A DNA stretch of 64,000 nt from an uncultured Olleya sp. (GTDB taxonomy: Bacteria; Bacteroidota; Bacteroidia; Flavobacteriales; Flavobacteriaceae), in the NCBI GenBank assembly GCA_947503885.1, contig CANNFD010000007.1:124001-188000 (forward strand), read 5' to 3'. Every line of letters begins with the position of its first letter. The first letter of the stretch is position 1. The notes under the pieces are model-generated. The model saw only the letters and a program-made list of their open reading frames with translations. It did no database searches and was not told the origin of the DNA. The translations under genes were made by a program, and so were the position numbers. Positions 45,985 to 54,888 of this stretch are shown here, piece by piece.

Positions 45985-46827
45985 TTAAGAGTTACATAGG
46001 TGTTTTATTTCATTTAAAATCCTTTCCTTTCGGGTTTTTGAAATGCCTAAATGATCTAAATAAAAAGCATCATCTATAAGATCCTTGCATAGTACTACCT
46101 CTCTGTTTAATAAAAATTGTTTTTCTCTTTTAGTTAATAAAGTAGAGGTTGTTATTGGGTAAAGTTTTAGCTTGTCAATACGATGTTTTATGCCATTATT
46201 TATTGGATAATCCCAACTTAACAGCTTTAGACCAACACAGTTGCCATAGTTTTTGGCATCCTCTGTAAACCTAGTGTTAGTAACTACCCAACCGTCAGTA
46301 ATTTTAGTTTTTATATTAGAGGTTTTATTCCATTTTGATTTAATATCATTAAATCTAGAATTAATATATAATGGTATTTTAACATTACAATTTAATCCTG
46401 CTTCACCATGAAATTTGCACTCTACGACAACCGTGTTCCCAGATTTTGAAGCCAAAATATCAACTTCGTGGTTTACACAAGTCCCTTTAATTATTTCTCC
46501 AACTTTAGTGTTGTAGCCAGACGCTTCTAAAATAGCAGCAACATAATGTTCAAACGGAAAACCAGTTGGGCCTAACTCGTAAATTGCTTTTTTAAGCTTG
46601 TATTTAGACGCGATATGGCTTTTTTTAGATTTTAATAATGAAAATGCTCTGTTATAAATTTCTTTAGTTGAAATACCTTGGTACAACTCATCTCTAACAT
46701 TACTAGTAATACTATTTGCTAAATCATTATCCGCACCAGAATTAATTAAAGATTTTTTTAATTTTTCTGTCGAAAACTTAACCCGATCACCAGATGCTTT
46801 TTTTATATAAATATCATGATTGTCCAT
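45985..46827 (-). CDS. ATP-cone and Mrr-like nuclease fusion
   Basis: 280 residues. Residues 5-90 form an ATP-cone (YIKKASGDRVKFSTEKLKKS, as in NrdR and ribonucleotide reductase). Residues 100-180 form a restriction-endonuclease-like domain: FPFEHYVAAILEASGY, HEVDILA and VVVECKFHG, giving the D...ExK catalytic triad. The C-terminal part is a helical extension (DDAFYLDHLG). A nuclease gated by nucleotide binding is the natural reading. Flanked by the beta-CASP and a Usp gene, all on the minus strand with 7-9 base gaps. Confidence 0.85.
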   Translation of the reverse strand: MDNHDIYIKKASGDRVKFSTEKLKKSLINSGADNDLANSITSNVRDELYQGISTKEIYNRAFSLLKSKKSHIASKYKLKKAIYELGPTGFPFEHYVAAILEASGYNTKVGEIIKGTCVNHEVDILASKSGNTVVVECKFHGEAGLNCNVKIPLYINSRFNDIKSKWNKTSNIKTKITDGWVVTNTRFTEDAKNYGNCVGLKLLSWDYPINNGIKHRIDKLKLYPITTSTLLTKREKQFLLNREVVLCKDLIDDAFYLDHLGISKTRKERILNEIKHLCNS

Positions 46828-46834
46828 AGTATCA

Positions 46835-47668
46835 TTAATTATTATTAGGAATTACTAAAAAAGGAACTAGAGGTTGAAATCCAATTTTTTTAATCACAGG
46901 TTCATTTAAAAAACGTTCTATAAGACTGTGTTTATAGTTAACCATTATCAATAAATCAATGTCTAAGTCGTTAATAAAAGTTGTAATTGTTTCTGCTTTT
47001 TTATCATAATTTGGGACAGAATGAAAATGGGTTTTAAAACCTTGAAGTCCTTTTTTTAGTTCGGATAAATTATATTGTTGTATTTGTGTTAATGGCTGAT
47101 CATTTTGAATGTTTATAACTCGTAATATTGCATTGTTGTCATAGGTAAAATTGTTAATTGTATTAATTTCATGCGCGGTGTAAAACCTATTTAAATCTGT
47201 TGAAAACACTATTTGTTGGATTGGTATATAGTCATATTGATCTGGCACAATTAATATTGGACAGGTTTTAATTTTATCAACTAATCGTACCGTGTTACTC
47301 CCAAAAAACAACGATTTATTTTTACCAGCACCTTTAGTACCCATAATTATTAAATCAATGGTGTTTTCTTGGGTTATGTCTTTTACTGCAGTTGTTAAAT
47401 CTATTAATTTTAGAAGGGTTTTAAAGCTATGATTTGCATTTGCGTTACTGGTTTCAATCTGTTGTTTTACTTCGTTTAATTGTTGTTTTGATTGCAGCTT
47501 TACGTTATTAATATACACGTTAGAGATATATGATAATGACGATGGTATTAAAGGTGCTGCATGTAATAAATGAAATGTACACACTTCGTGTTTAAAAAGT
47601 TTTACAGCATAGACTAATGCACTCCATGCATTATCAGAGAAATCTGTTGGCACTACTATGTGTTTCAT
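46835..47668 (-). CDS. Universal stress protein, two-domain
   Basis: 277 residues; first UspA domain begins VVPTDFSDNAWSALVYAVKL and has GTKGAG...FFGSNTVRLV, the ATP-binding signature; the second is degenerate. First gene of a minus-strand unit with the ATP-cone nuclease (7-base gap) and the beta-CASP hydrolase. A weak FNR-like site lies 50 bases upstream. Confidence 0.9.
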   Translation of the reverse strand: MKHIVVPTDFSDNAWSALVYAVKLFKHEVCTFHLLHAAPLIPSSLSYISNVYINNVKLQSKQQLNEVKQQIETSNANANHSFKTLLKLIDLTTAVKDITQENTIDLIIMGTKGAGKNKSLFFGSNTVRLVDKIKTCPILIVPDQYDYIPIQQIVFSTDLNRFYTAHEINTINNFTYDNNAILRVINIQNDQPLTQIQQYNLSELKKGLQGFKTHFHSVPNYDKKAETITTFINDLDIDLLIMVNYKHSLIERFLNEPVIKKIGFQPLVPFLVIPNNN

Positions 47669-47690
47669 AACTAGTAATTTAAGGTTAATT

Positions 47691-47734
47691 TAAAGTTAAG
47701 TCTTATTAACTTAAAAAAACATGATAATTATTAG
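47691..47734 (-). promoter_or_regulatory. Weak FNR-like box and -7 element
   Basis: ATGATAATTATTAG (47721-47734) keeps the first half-site only. TAACTTTA on the minus strand (47698-47691), one mismatch from TAnnTTTG, sits at the same 33.5-base spacing as at the stronger sites. Low confidence taken alone. Confidence 0.35.
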
Positions 47735-47747
47735 TTTAAAAAAAAGA

Positions 47748-47784
47748 AAGCCTATTAATTTGATTTCTCAAATTAATAGGCTTT
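47748..47784. terminator. Terminator hairpin downstream of Usp gene
   Basis: AAGCCTATTAATTTGA pairs with TCAAATTAATAGGCTT around TTTC, a long perfect stem with A-run before and T-run after; it ends the 47804 gene (minus strand). Confidence 0.88.
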
Positions 47785-47803
47785 TATAAAAGTTAAAGTA
47801 TTT

Positions 47804-48640
47804 TTATTTAATCCTAAACGTTATGACAGGTAATGCTGCGTGATTAGCAATATCTTCAGAGATGCTTCCTGATAAAAAATGTGTTAACCCTGTGCGCCCA
47901 TGTGTAGCTACTGCTATGGCATCTGCACCAGAAACATTAGCATAGTTAAGCACACCTTTTTCTACTGTATAATCAGAGACGTATTTAACTTCTGATAATT
48001 TGTCTAAGTTACCATCTGCTTTTTGTAAAAAGTTAACCACTGTTTTCTCCATCTCAGAGGTACTGCTAAAGCCATCTCCGGGAGTGTTTATATAAACAAG
48101 GTTTAATTTAGAACCTAATTTTTCAAATAGTTTGCAAGCGTTTAAATAAGGAGTAACTGTTTTTTCAGAAAAATCTGTTGCAAATACTACATTTTCAAAA
48201 CTTAATGTAGTTGGCTTGTTTTTAACTACTAGTACAGGTATTTCTGCGTGACGGACTACTTTTTCTGTATTAGATCCAATAAATATTTCTTTTAGTCCAC
48301 TGCTTCCATGTGACCCCATAACTATTAAGTCTGCATTATGTTCTTTTGCAACATCATTTACTTCGCTAAATACTTTAAAATGCTTAACGACAGGTGTAAC
48401 CTTTATGTCTTTTAAATAGTCTTGCTCTAAAAACTCAGCAAAACGTTTTTCTGCTAACCTTAAGAAAAAAATGGTTTCTACTTCTATATCATTTTCTCCT
48501 TTAGTTAATATGGTTTCAGAGATTTCTAACATGTGTAATGCTAAAATTTCTGCATCATATTTTTTTGCTAAAATAGCAGCAGATTGTAATGCATAATTTG
48601 AATGTTCAGAAAAGTCTACTGGTACGATTATTTTTTTCAT
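47804..48640 (-). CDS. Universal stress protein, two-domain
   Basis: 278 residues. Both halves keep Usp features: VPVDFSEHSNYALQSAAILA with MGSHGSSG...GSNTEKVV in the first, and FATDFSEKTVTPYLNACKL with ATHGRTGL...GSISEDIA in the second, so two nucleotide sites may be usable. Third Usp of the window; between a terminator and the hemN gene. Confidence 0.93.
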   Translation of the reverse strand: MKKIIVPVDFSEHSNYALQSAAILAKKYDAEILALHMLEISETILTKGENDIEVETIFFLRLAEKRFAEFLEQDYLKDIKVTPVVKHFKVFSEVNDVAKEHNADLIVMGSHGSSGLKEIFIGSNTEKVVRHAEIPVLVVKNKPTTLSFENVVFATDFSEKTVTPYLNACKLFEKLGSKLNLVYINTPGDGFSSTSEMEKTVVNFLQKADGNLDKLSEVKYVSDYTVEKGVLNYANVSGADAIAVATHGRTGLTHFLSGSISEDIANHAALPVITFRIK

Positions 48641-48727
48641 GTTTGCTGTTTTTTAAGTTGTCGTGTTTCTCTTAAAGTTAGTGATTTAAAATGCTTTATA
48701 AAACTGTTTTATAATTAATTTAACGTC

Positions 48728-50092
48728 TTATATAGTCATTGAAAACAGTTGTGTTTCCGGTTTGTTACGTTGTAAAAGCAGGTCAAAAGCCATGCAAATG
48801 TTTCTAACAAATGGTTTTCCTTTTTCTGTAACAAAAATTTGGTTTGATTCAATTTTAAGTAACTCGTCTTCCTGCATTTCAATTAGTTTTATTAAAACTT
48901 CTGGTAATTCTTCAAAATATAAATTATCAATTGACCAACTGGTTTTAAAATGACACATTAAGTTTAAAATGTGTTGTCTTATAATTAAATCTTCGTTGGT
49001 TAAAATATGTCCTCTAAATACTGGAATACTATTGTTTTCTAACAAATGATAATACTCTTCTATCCCTTTTACATTTTGCGCAAAAGCATACCAACTATCA
49101 CTAATAGATGACACCCCTAAACCAATCATTACTTTTGTTTTAGAAGCTGTATATCCCATAAAGTTACGATGCATAGTTTCATTATGACTTGCTTTGTATA
49201 AAGCGTCTGTTTTTAAAGCAAAATGATCCATACCAATATCAAAATACCCAGCTTCTGCTAATAGTTTTTTTCCTAATTGGTATTGGTTTTGTTTGCTGCT
49301 TGGTGTTGGCAAATCACTGTCTTTAAAACCTCTTTGTCCATTTCCTTTTATCCATGGGACATGAGCATAGCTATAAAAAGCTATTCTATCTGGTAATAAC
49401 TGTTTTGTTTTTTTTATGGTTTCTTCTACATGTGCTTCTGTTTGGAAGGGAAGTCCAAAAATAATATCGTGACTTATAGAGTGGTATCCTATTGCTCTAG
49501 CTAATTCTGTGACTTTTTTAACGTTTTCAAATGGTTGAATCCTATGTATTGCTTTTTGTACAATTGGATTATAATCTTGCACACCAAAACTAACGCGGTT
49601 AAAACCTAGATCAAACAAGGTTTTTAAGTGTGTTTTTGTAGTATTGTTTGGATGACCTTCAAAGCTAAACTCGTAATTATCTGCTAATTTAGCTTTGTAT
49701 TTAATTCCGTTAATTAAAAGACTTAAGTTTTCCGAATTAAAAAAGGTAGGTGTCCCACCACCAAGATGTAATTCTTTGATTATTGGTTTTTCCTCTAGCA
49801 ATTCGCAATATAAATCCCATTCTTTTAAAACAGCATTTATATAAGGTAGCTCTACATCGTGACGTTTTGTAATACGCTTATTACATCCACAAAATGTACA
49901 TAAACTTTCGCAAAAAGGTAAGTGGATATATAAGCTAATACCTTCTGTTGTATTACTTTCTTTAAAAGCTTTTTTTAGATTTTGTTTCCATTTTTGTAAT
50001 GAAAATGTGTCTAAATCCCAATAAGGTACAGTGGGGTAGCTAGTGTATCTTGGACCAGCTACATTATATTTATTGATTAATGAAAAAGGCAT
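48728..50092 (-). CDS. hemN: Oxygen-independent coproporphyrinogen III oxidase
   Basis: 454 residues, full length for HemN. Radical-SAM cluster motif YIHLPFCESLCTFCGCNK (C-x3-C-x2-C, about 60-70), GGGTP, and the HemN-specific N-terminus YNVAGPRYTSYPTVPYW. It makes protoporphyrinogen precursors when oxygen is scarce, and so supplies heme for the cbb3 oxidase. The promoter carries an FNR-like box at the standard spacing. Confidence 0.97.
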   Translation of the reverse strand: MPFSLINKYNVAGPRYTSYPTVPYWDLDTFSLQKWKQNLKKAFKESNTTEGISLYIHLPFCESLCTFCGCNKRITKRHDVELPYINAVLKEWDLYCELLEEKPIIKELHLGGGTPTFFNSENLSLLINGIKYKAKLADNYEFSFEGHPNNTTKTHLKTLFDLGFNRVSFGVQDYNPIVQKAIHRIQPFENVKKVTELARAIGYHSISHDIIFGLPFQTEAHVEETIKKTKQLLPDRIAFYSYAHVPWIKGNGQRGFKDSDLPTPSSKQNQYQLGKKLLAEAGYFDIGMDHFALKTDALYKASHNETMHRNFMGYTASKTKVMIGLGVSSISDSWYAFAQNVKGIEEYYHLLENNSIPVFRGHILTNEDLIIRQHILNLMCHFKTSWSIDNLYFEELPEVLIKLIEMQEDELLKIESNQIFVTEKGKPFVRNICMAFDLLLQRNKPETQLFSMTI

Positions 50093-50110
50093 ACTTTAGT
50101 ATTTATATGC

Positions 50111-50154
50111 CAAATTTAGTCTGTTATAATTAGTTATTATATGACCAATATCAT
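50111..50154 (-). promoter_or_regulatory. FNR-like box and -7 element of hemN
   Basis: ATGACCAATATCAT (50141-50154). On the minus strand TAAATTTG (50118-50111) matches TAnnTTTG exactly, with TTTG 33.5 bases from the palindrome centre. The hemN ATG is 19 bases further on. Confidence 0.8.
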
Positions 50155-50163
50155 AAAGAAAAA

Positions 50164-50823
50164 CTAACCTATTAATGAAGCTATTTTGGTATATGAAATG
50201 TCTTTAAATGTTGAGACAACATAGTCTGCAAGTGTATAATCTTGGTTTTTAGAGTGTAAACTATCAAATCCAACGCAGTAACTTCCTGCTGCTTTGGCTG
50301 CTTTTATACCGTTTGTAGAATCCTCGATTACTAAACAATTTTGTTGAGGGTAACCAGCAAGTTGCGCAGCTTTTTCAAAAATTTCGGGATGTGGTTTTGA
50401 CGCTTTTAAGTCTGCACCACTAATTTTAGCTTTAAAATATTGATCTAATTCAAAATGTTTAAAAACATTATTAATTGTCCCCATTGAAGCAGAGGAGGCT
50501 AATACTAATGTCAAACCATTGTTGTGGTAATCTTGTATTATATCTAAAACACCATCTATTAGTTTTAGACTTGGATCGTTATAAAACAAATCTGTAAATA
50601 CCTTACGTTTATACTGTAATAAGTCTTCAGGATTGTTTTCTAAGCCAAAAATATCGCAAAGTTGTCTACATACATTAATCGTAGATTGACCAGTAAAAGA
50701 CTCATATAACTTATTTGAGACCACAATATTAAATTGGTCAAACATTAAAAAATAGGCTTTTTTATGTAGTGGTTCTGTATCTACAATCACCCCATCCATA
50801 TCAAATAAAACAGCTTTTAGCAT
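50164..50823 (-). CDS. HAD-superfamily hydrolase, beta-phosphoglucomutase-like
   Basis: 219 residues. Motif I FDMDGVIVDTEPLH, cap domain, motif II Ser in LVLASSASMG, Lys in LKASKPHPEIF, and motif III VIEDSTNGIKAAKAAG. This is the Cof-independent PgmB/Gph-like subgroup, which acts on small sugar or glycolate phosphates. It ends just before the hemN promoter. Substrate unknown. Confidence 0.92.
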   Translation of the reverse strand: MLKAVLFDMDGVIVDTEPLHKKAYFLMFDQFNIVVSNKLYESFTGQSTINVCRQLCDIFGLENNPEDLLQYKRKVFTDLFYNDPSLKLIDGVLDIIQDYHNNGLTLVLASSASMGTINNVFKHFELDQYFKAKISGADLKASKPHPEIFEKAAQLAGYPQQNCLVIEDSTNGIKAAKAAGSYCVGFDSLHSKNQDYTLADYVVSTFKDISYTKIASLIG

Positions 50824-50912
50824 TGGTATTTTTTTTGCGAAGATACTTATAATGTGCTATATATTTTTTTGTCTATTATAATTACAATATTTTGCAGTAA
50901 CAATTAACTAAT

Positions 50913-51677
50913 ATGATTTACGCAGTTGTTTTTATAGTATTTGTAGGATTTATTTTTTATGCTTTCTATTTAATGAAACCTAAAAAGGTAAAGCAATTGC
51001 CTATACATTGGCATGAGATATTAGTAAAAAAGGTATTGTTTTATAAAAACCTATCAGCAAAAGATCAAGAAGTTTTTAGAAAAAGAATAGCGCTTTTTTT
51101 AAGTGAAATTAATATTGATGGTGTTAATACCAAAATAGAAGAAGTAGATAAAATACTAATAGCTTCCAGTGCTATTATACCTGTTTTTGGTTTTAATAAT
51201 TGGCATTATAACAACTTGTCTGGTATTATTGTTTACCCAGATAGCTTTAATGAAGATTTACAATTTTCTAATATGGATAAAGACAAGAAAATACTAGGTA
51301 TGGTTGGTACGGGGAGGTTTGAAAAACAAATGATTTTATCCAAAAAAGCTATAAGATTAGCCTTTAATAACAAAACTGATAAACACAATACACCTATACA
51401 TGAGTTTGTACACTTAATAGATAAAATGGATGGAGAAACAGATGGTGTACCGGAATATTTATTAGGAAAAGAATATATAGCACCTTGGCTAGCATTGATG
51501 CATAAAGAAATGGAAAGCATTAATAATGATACTTCTGATATTAGAAAATATGGAGGTACTAGTCAAGCAGAGTTTTTTGCTGTAGCATCAGAGTATTTTT
51601 TTGAAAGACCAAAATTATTTAAACAAAAACACCCAGAATTATATAAAATGCTATCTATGTGTTTTCAAAAAGACTAA
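50913..51677 (+). CDS. MtfA-like zinc peptidase (M90)
   Basis: 254 residues, one N-terminal membrane helix (VVFIVFVGFIFYAFYLM). The zinc motif is HEFVHLIDKMDGETDGVP (about 164), of the MtfA type (H-E-F-x-H-x2-D), with a later Glu in AEFFAVASEYFFE, and QLPIHWHEILVKKVLFYKNL is the family N-terminus. MtfA peptidases process or bind regulators such as Mlc. Stand-alone gene, divergent from the HAD gene. Confidence 0.9.
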   Translation: MIYAVVFIVFVGFIFYAFYLMKPKKVKQLPIHWHEILVKKVLFYKNLSAKDQEVFRKRIALFLSEINIDGVNTKIEEVDKILIASSAIIPVFGFNNWHYNNLSGIIVYPDSFNEDLQFSNMDKDKKILGMVGTGRFEKQMILSKKAIRLAFNNKTDKHNTPIHEFVHLIDKMDGETDGVPEYLLGKEYIAPWLALMHKEMESINNDTSDIRKYGGTSQAEFFAVASEYFFERPKLFKQKHPELYKMLSMCFQKD

Positions 51678-51748
51678 AGCATAGTATTATTCAGTAGGAT
51701 ATAATATTTGAAGTAAGTTGATTAACTTTACCATGTTAATAAAAAAGT

Positions 51749-52381
51749 ATGTTAGAAGAATTAAAGCAGCATTATGGTTATATGTTTGAAGACGAATTAA
51801 TTCAAGAAATTAATAACGTTGGAACTTACAAAGAAATCCCTGAAGGTTTTAAATTAATCGAAATTGGACAATACATAAAGTCAATGCCACTTTTAGTAAG
51901 CGGAGCTATTAAGATTTTACGAGAAGATAAAGATGGTGACGAGCTTATTTTATACTTTATCGAGCAAGGAGATACCTGTGCTATGACCTTATCTTGTTGC
52001 TTAGGAAATTCTAAAAGTGAAATTAGAGCTGTTACAGAAACAGATACTAAATTAATAATGGTACCTGTAGCAAAAATGGAAGAATGGCTTAGTAAGTATA
52101 AAACCTGGCAACAATTTGTATTGCAAAGCTACCATAACCGTATGTCAGAGCTTTTAGAAGCTATAGATACAATTGCATTTTTAAAAATGGATAAACGGTT
52201 GTTTAAATATTTAAAAGATAAGGCAATGGTAAACCATAGCGATGTTATTTATGTGACCCATCAGCAAATTGCTAGTGACTTGCACACGTCTAGAGTAGTA
52301 ATTTCTAGACTATTAAAAACATTAGAAATTGATGGAAAAATAGAGTTAAACCGTAATAATATTAAAATTTTAGACCTGTAA
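51749..52381 (+). CDS. Crp/Fnr-family regulator, Cys-rich, of sulfur genes
   Basis: 210 residues. The effector domain contains GDTCAMTLSCCLGNSKSE, three Cys in a short stretch where cNMP-binding proteins have their phosphate cassette, which suggests thiol or persulfide sensing rather than cAMP. The dimer helix is followed by a C-terminal helix-turn-helix (THQQIASDLHTSRVVISRLL). It precedes TauE and persulfide dioxygenase genes, and the GTAACnnnnGTTAC palindromes at 52387 and 54828 are its probable sites. The sensing mechanism is inferred. Confidence 0.88.
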   Translation: MLEELKQHYGYMFEDELIQEINNVGTYKEIPEGFKLIEIGQYIKSMPLLVSGAIKILREDKDGDELILYFIEQGDTCAMTLSCCLGNSKSEIRAVTETDTKLIMVPVAKMEEWLSKYKTWQQFVLQSYHNRMSELLEAIDTIAFLKMDKRLFKYLKDKAMVNHSDVIYVTHQQIASDLHTSRVVISRLLKTLEIDGKIELNRNNIKILDL

Positions 52382-52386
52382 ATACT

Positions 52387-52430
52387 GTAACTATTGTTAC
52401 TAACAAAAACTAAAAGATAAGTTAGATTTG
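52387..52430 (+). promoter_or_regulatory. GTAACnnnnGTTAC palindrome and -7 element
   Basis: GTAACTATTGTTAC (52387-52400); TAGATTTG (52423-52430) matches TAnnTTTG exactly, with TTTG 33.5 bases from the centre. It sits between the regulator gene and the TauE gene. Confidence 0.75.
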
Positions 52431-52448
52431 AAAACTAATTTGACTTAA

Positions 52449-53249
52449 ATGGATATACAATTATTACTTGGTTATTTTGGTGCGCTTTTAATAGGTGTTA
52501 TTCTTGGACTTATTGGTGGTGGTGGCTCAATACTAACCGTACCAATCTTAGTTTACTTACTTTTTATTAATCCAGTTACTGCAACTGCATATTCATTATT
52601 TGTAGTTGGAGTAGTATCAATGGTAGGTGCCATTAAAAACATTCAAAAAGGATTAGTCGATTTTAAAACAGCAATTGTTTTTGCCATACCTGCGTTTATT
52701 GCAGTGTATTTAACACGTAAGTATTTAGTACCAGCAATACCAGATCAATTATTTACTATTGGTTGTTTTTTAATCACCAAAAATATAGCTATCATGTTGT
52801 TTTTTGCAATTATCATGTTGGTGGCTTCAGTATTGATGATAACAAGTAATCGTAAGGATGCTGTAATACAAACAACAATTAAATATAATTACCCGCTAAT
52901 AATTGTAGAAGGTTTTGTGGTTGGTGTTTTGACAGGTGTAGTAGGCGCAGGAGGTGGTTTTTTAATAATACCAGCGCTAGTATTATTGGCAAAACTGCCA
53001 ATGAAAAAAGCAGTGGCGACCTCATTATTAATAATAGCTATAAAATCATTAATAGGATTTATTGGAGATGTTGAAAATTTAGAAATAGATTGGTTATTTT
53101 TGTTAAGTTTCACTACAATATCAATTTTAGGAATATTTCTAGGGATATACTTATCAAACTTTATAGAGGGTAAAAAACTTAAAAAAGGATTTGGATGGTT
53201 TGTACTACTAATGGGGATTTATATCATATTTAAAGAGTTATCAATTTAA
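52449..53249 (+). CDS. TauE/SafE-family sulfite/sulfur exporter
   Basis: 266 residues, about eight membrane helices. Two glycine-rich repeats, LGLIGGGGSILTVPILVYL near the start and GVVGAGGGFLIIPALVLL in the middle, define the family. Next to a persulfide dioxygenase it probably exports sulfite or thiosulfate made from persulfide. It should be transcribed from the GTAAC site 20 bases upstream of its start codon, possibly together with the dioxygenase gene. Confidence 0.92.
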   Translation: MDIQLLLGYFGALLIGVILGLIGGGGSILTVPILVYLLFINPVTATAYSLFVVGVVSMVGAIKNIQKGLVDFKTAIVFAIPAFIAVYLTRKYLVPAIPDQLFTIGCFLITKNIAIMLFFAIIMLVASVLMITSNRKDAVIQTTIKYNYPLIIVEGFVVGVLTGVVGAGGGFLIIPALVLLAKLPMKKAVATSLLIIAIKSLIGFIGDVENLEIDWLFLLSFTTISILGIFLGIYLSNFIEGKKLKKGFGWFVLLMGIYIIFKELSI

Positions 53250-53272
53250 CTTATATGATTAATGAAGTTTCT

Positions 53273-53354
53273 AAAATATAAAATAGAATATAAAATGAAC
53301 CGAGCCTAAAGGCGAACACATTTTACCAAAATATAAAATAGAATATAAAATGAA
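53273..53354 (+). repeat. 27-bp direct repeat duplicating a start region
   Basis: The 27-base sequence at 53273-53299 recurs at 53328-53354, each ending in ATGAA. The second ATG (53350) starts the dioxygenase gene. The first (53295) opens the tiny frame M-N-R-A-stop. Between them is GAGCCTAAAGGCGAAC. Confidence 0.85.
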
Positions 53355-54765
53355 AATAGAACAAATATACACTGGTTGTTTAGCACATGCAGCCTACTAC
53401 ATAGAAAGTAATGGAGAAGCAGCTATCATTGATCCATTAAGAGAAGTGCAACCTTATATTGATAGAGCAAATAAAGATAACGCTAAAATAAAATACATTT
53501 TTGAAACTCATTTTCATGCAGATTTCGTGTCAGGGCATTTAGATTTAAAAGCAAAAACAGGTGCGCAAATAGTATTTGGTCCTACAGCAAAACCATCTTA
53601 TGAAGCATTAATAGCAGAAGATGGTCAAATTTTTGAAGTCGGTAATTATAAAATTAAAGTAATACACACTCCAGGTCACACAATGGAGAGTACAACTTAC
53701 CTTTTAATAGACCAAAACGGAAAAGAACACGGTATTGTTACTGGTGACACATTATTTATTGGTGATGTAGGACGCCCAGATTTAGCACAAAAAATAGCAT
53801 CTGATTTAACTCAAGAAAAATTAGCAGGTTATTTGTATGACTCACTTCGTAACAAAATTATGCCACTAAGTGACGATCTAATTGTGTATCCAAATCATGG
53901 AGCAGGATCTGCTTGTGGTAAAAACATGAGTAAGGAGACTACGGATACTTTAGGTAATCAAAAAAAAGTCAATTACGCCTTACGCGCAGATATGACTAAA
54001 GAAGAATTTATAGAAGAATTATTAGACGGTTTATCAGATCCACCTGCATATTTTCCACAAAACGTGATGATGAATATTGAAGGTTATGAAAGCTTTGATA
54101 AAGTAATGAAAAAATCTCATAAACCATTATCACCAGAAGCTTTTGAAATAGCAGCAAATGAAACTGAAGCAATTGTTTTAGATGTACGACACCAAACCGA
54201 GTTTGTAAAAGGACATATACCACGTTCAATTTTTATTGGTATTGATGGTGGTTTTGCTCCATGGGTAGGTGCTTTAATTGCAGACGTAAGTCAACCAATA
54301 TTAATAGTTGCACCAAAAGGTAGAGAAGAAGAAGTTATTACACGTTTATCTCGTGTTGGTTTTGATAATGTAATTGGCTATCTTGAAAATAGTTTTGAAG
54401 CTTGGAAAAACTCTGGTAAAGATTATGATACTTTAGATTCAATTTCTGCTGAAGAGTTTGAAAAACGATTTGAAGATAATAAAGATGTAATTTTTGATGT
54501 AAGAAAGGATGGCGAGTTTACAGCCGAGCATATTGATGGTGCCAAACACACCGCATTAGATAATATTAATAGCCATTTAAATGAGTTTCCAGAAGACAAA
54601 CCTTTTTACATACATTGTGCTGGTGGTTATAGATCTGTAATTGCAGCCTCAATCTTAAAAAGTAGGGGTATACATAATCTTATTGATGTAGCAGGTGGAT
54701 ACGGAGCAATTAAAAAAACTTCTATTCCTAGAACAAACTTTGTTTGCCCTACAACATTAAATTAA
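53350..54765 (+). CDS. Persulfide dioxygenase-rhodanese fusion (MBL fold)
   Basis: 471 residues. The N-terminal metallo-beta-lactamase domain has THFHADFVSGH (about 56-66), HTPGHT and GDTLFIGDVGRPDL, the ETHE1-type signature for oxidation of glutathione persulfide to sulfite. Two rhodanese domains follow (about 265-360 and 370-465). The first lacks the active Cys (LIVAPKGREE), while the second has it in YIHCAGGYRS. It removes sulfane sulfur and produces sulfite, which the neighbouring TauE may export. The start region is duplicated. Confidence 0.94.
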   Translation: MKIEQIYTGCLAHAAYYIESNGEAAIIDPLREVQPYIDRANKDNAKIKYIFETHFHADFVSGHLDLKAKTGAQIVFGPTAKPSYEALIAEDGQIFEVGNYKIKVIHTPGHTMESTTYLLIDQNGKEHGIVTGDTLFIGDVGRPDLAQKIASDLTQEKLAGYLYDSLRNKIMPLSDDLIVYPNHGAGSACGKNMSKETTDTLGNQKKVNYALRADMTKEEFIEELLDGLSDPPAYFPQNVMMNIEGYESFDKVMKKSHKPLSPEAFEIAANETEAIVLDVRHQTEFVKGHIPRSIFIGIDGGFAPWVGALIADVSQPILIVAPKGREEEVITRLSRVGFDNVIGYLENSFEAWKNSGKDYDTLDSISAEEFEKRFEDNKDVIFDVRKDGEFTAEHIDGAKHTALDNINSHLNEFPEDKPFYIHCAGGYRSVIAASILKSRGIHNLIDVAGGYGAIKKTSIPRTNFVCPTTLN

Positions 54766-54790
54766 GTTTTAAATTTAGTTAGTAAAAAAG

Positions 54791-54825
54791 TGCGCTTTGT
54801 CTAACTAGATAAAGCGCATTTTTTT
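54791..54825 (+). terminator. Rho-independent terminator after persulfide dioxygenase
   Basis: TGCGCTTT and AAAGCGCA arms around GTCTAACTAGAT, then seven T residues. Confidence 0.85.
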
Positions 54826-54827
54826 GT

Positions 54828-54871
54828 GTAACAATGGTTACTAATAAAACAATATATAATAATTAACTTTA
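54828..54871 (+). promoter_or_regulatory. GTAACnnnnGTTAC palindrome and -7 element
   Basis: GTAACAATGGTTAC (54828-54841); TAACTTTA (54864-54871) is one mismatch from TAnnTTTG, at the same 33.5-base spacing. It drives the rhodanese/HMA genes. Confidence 0.65.
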
Positions 54872-54888
54872 TAATTAATAATTTAATA

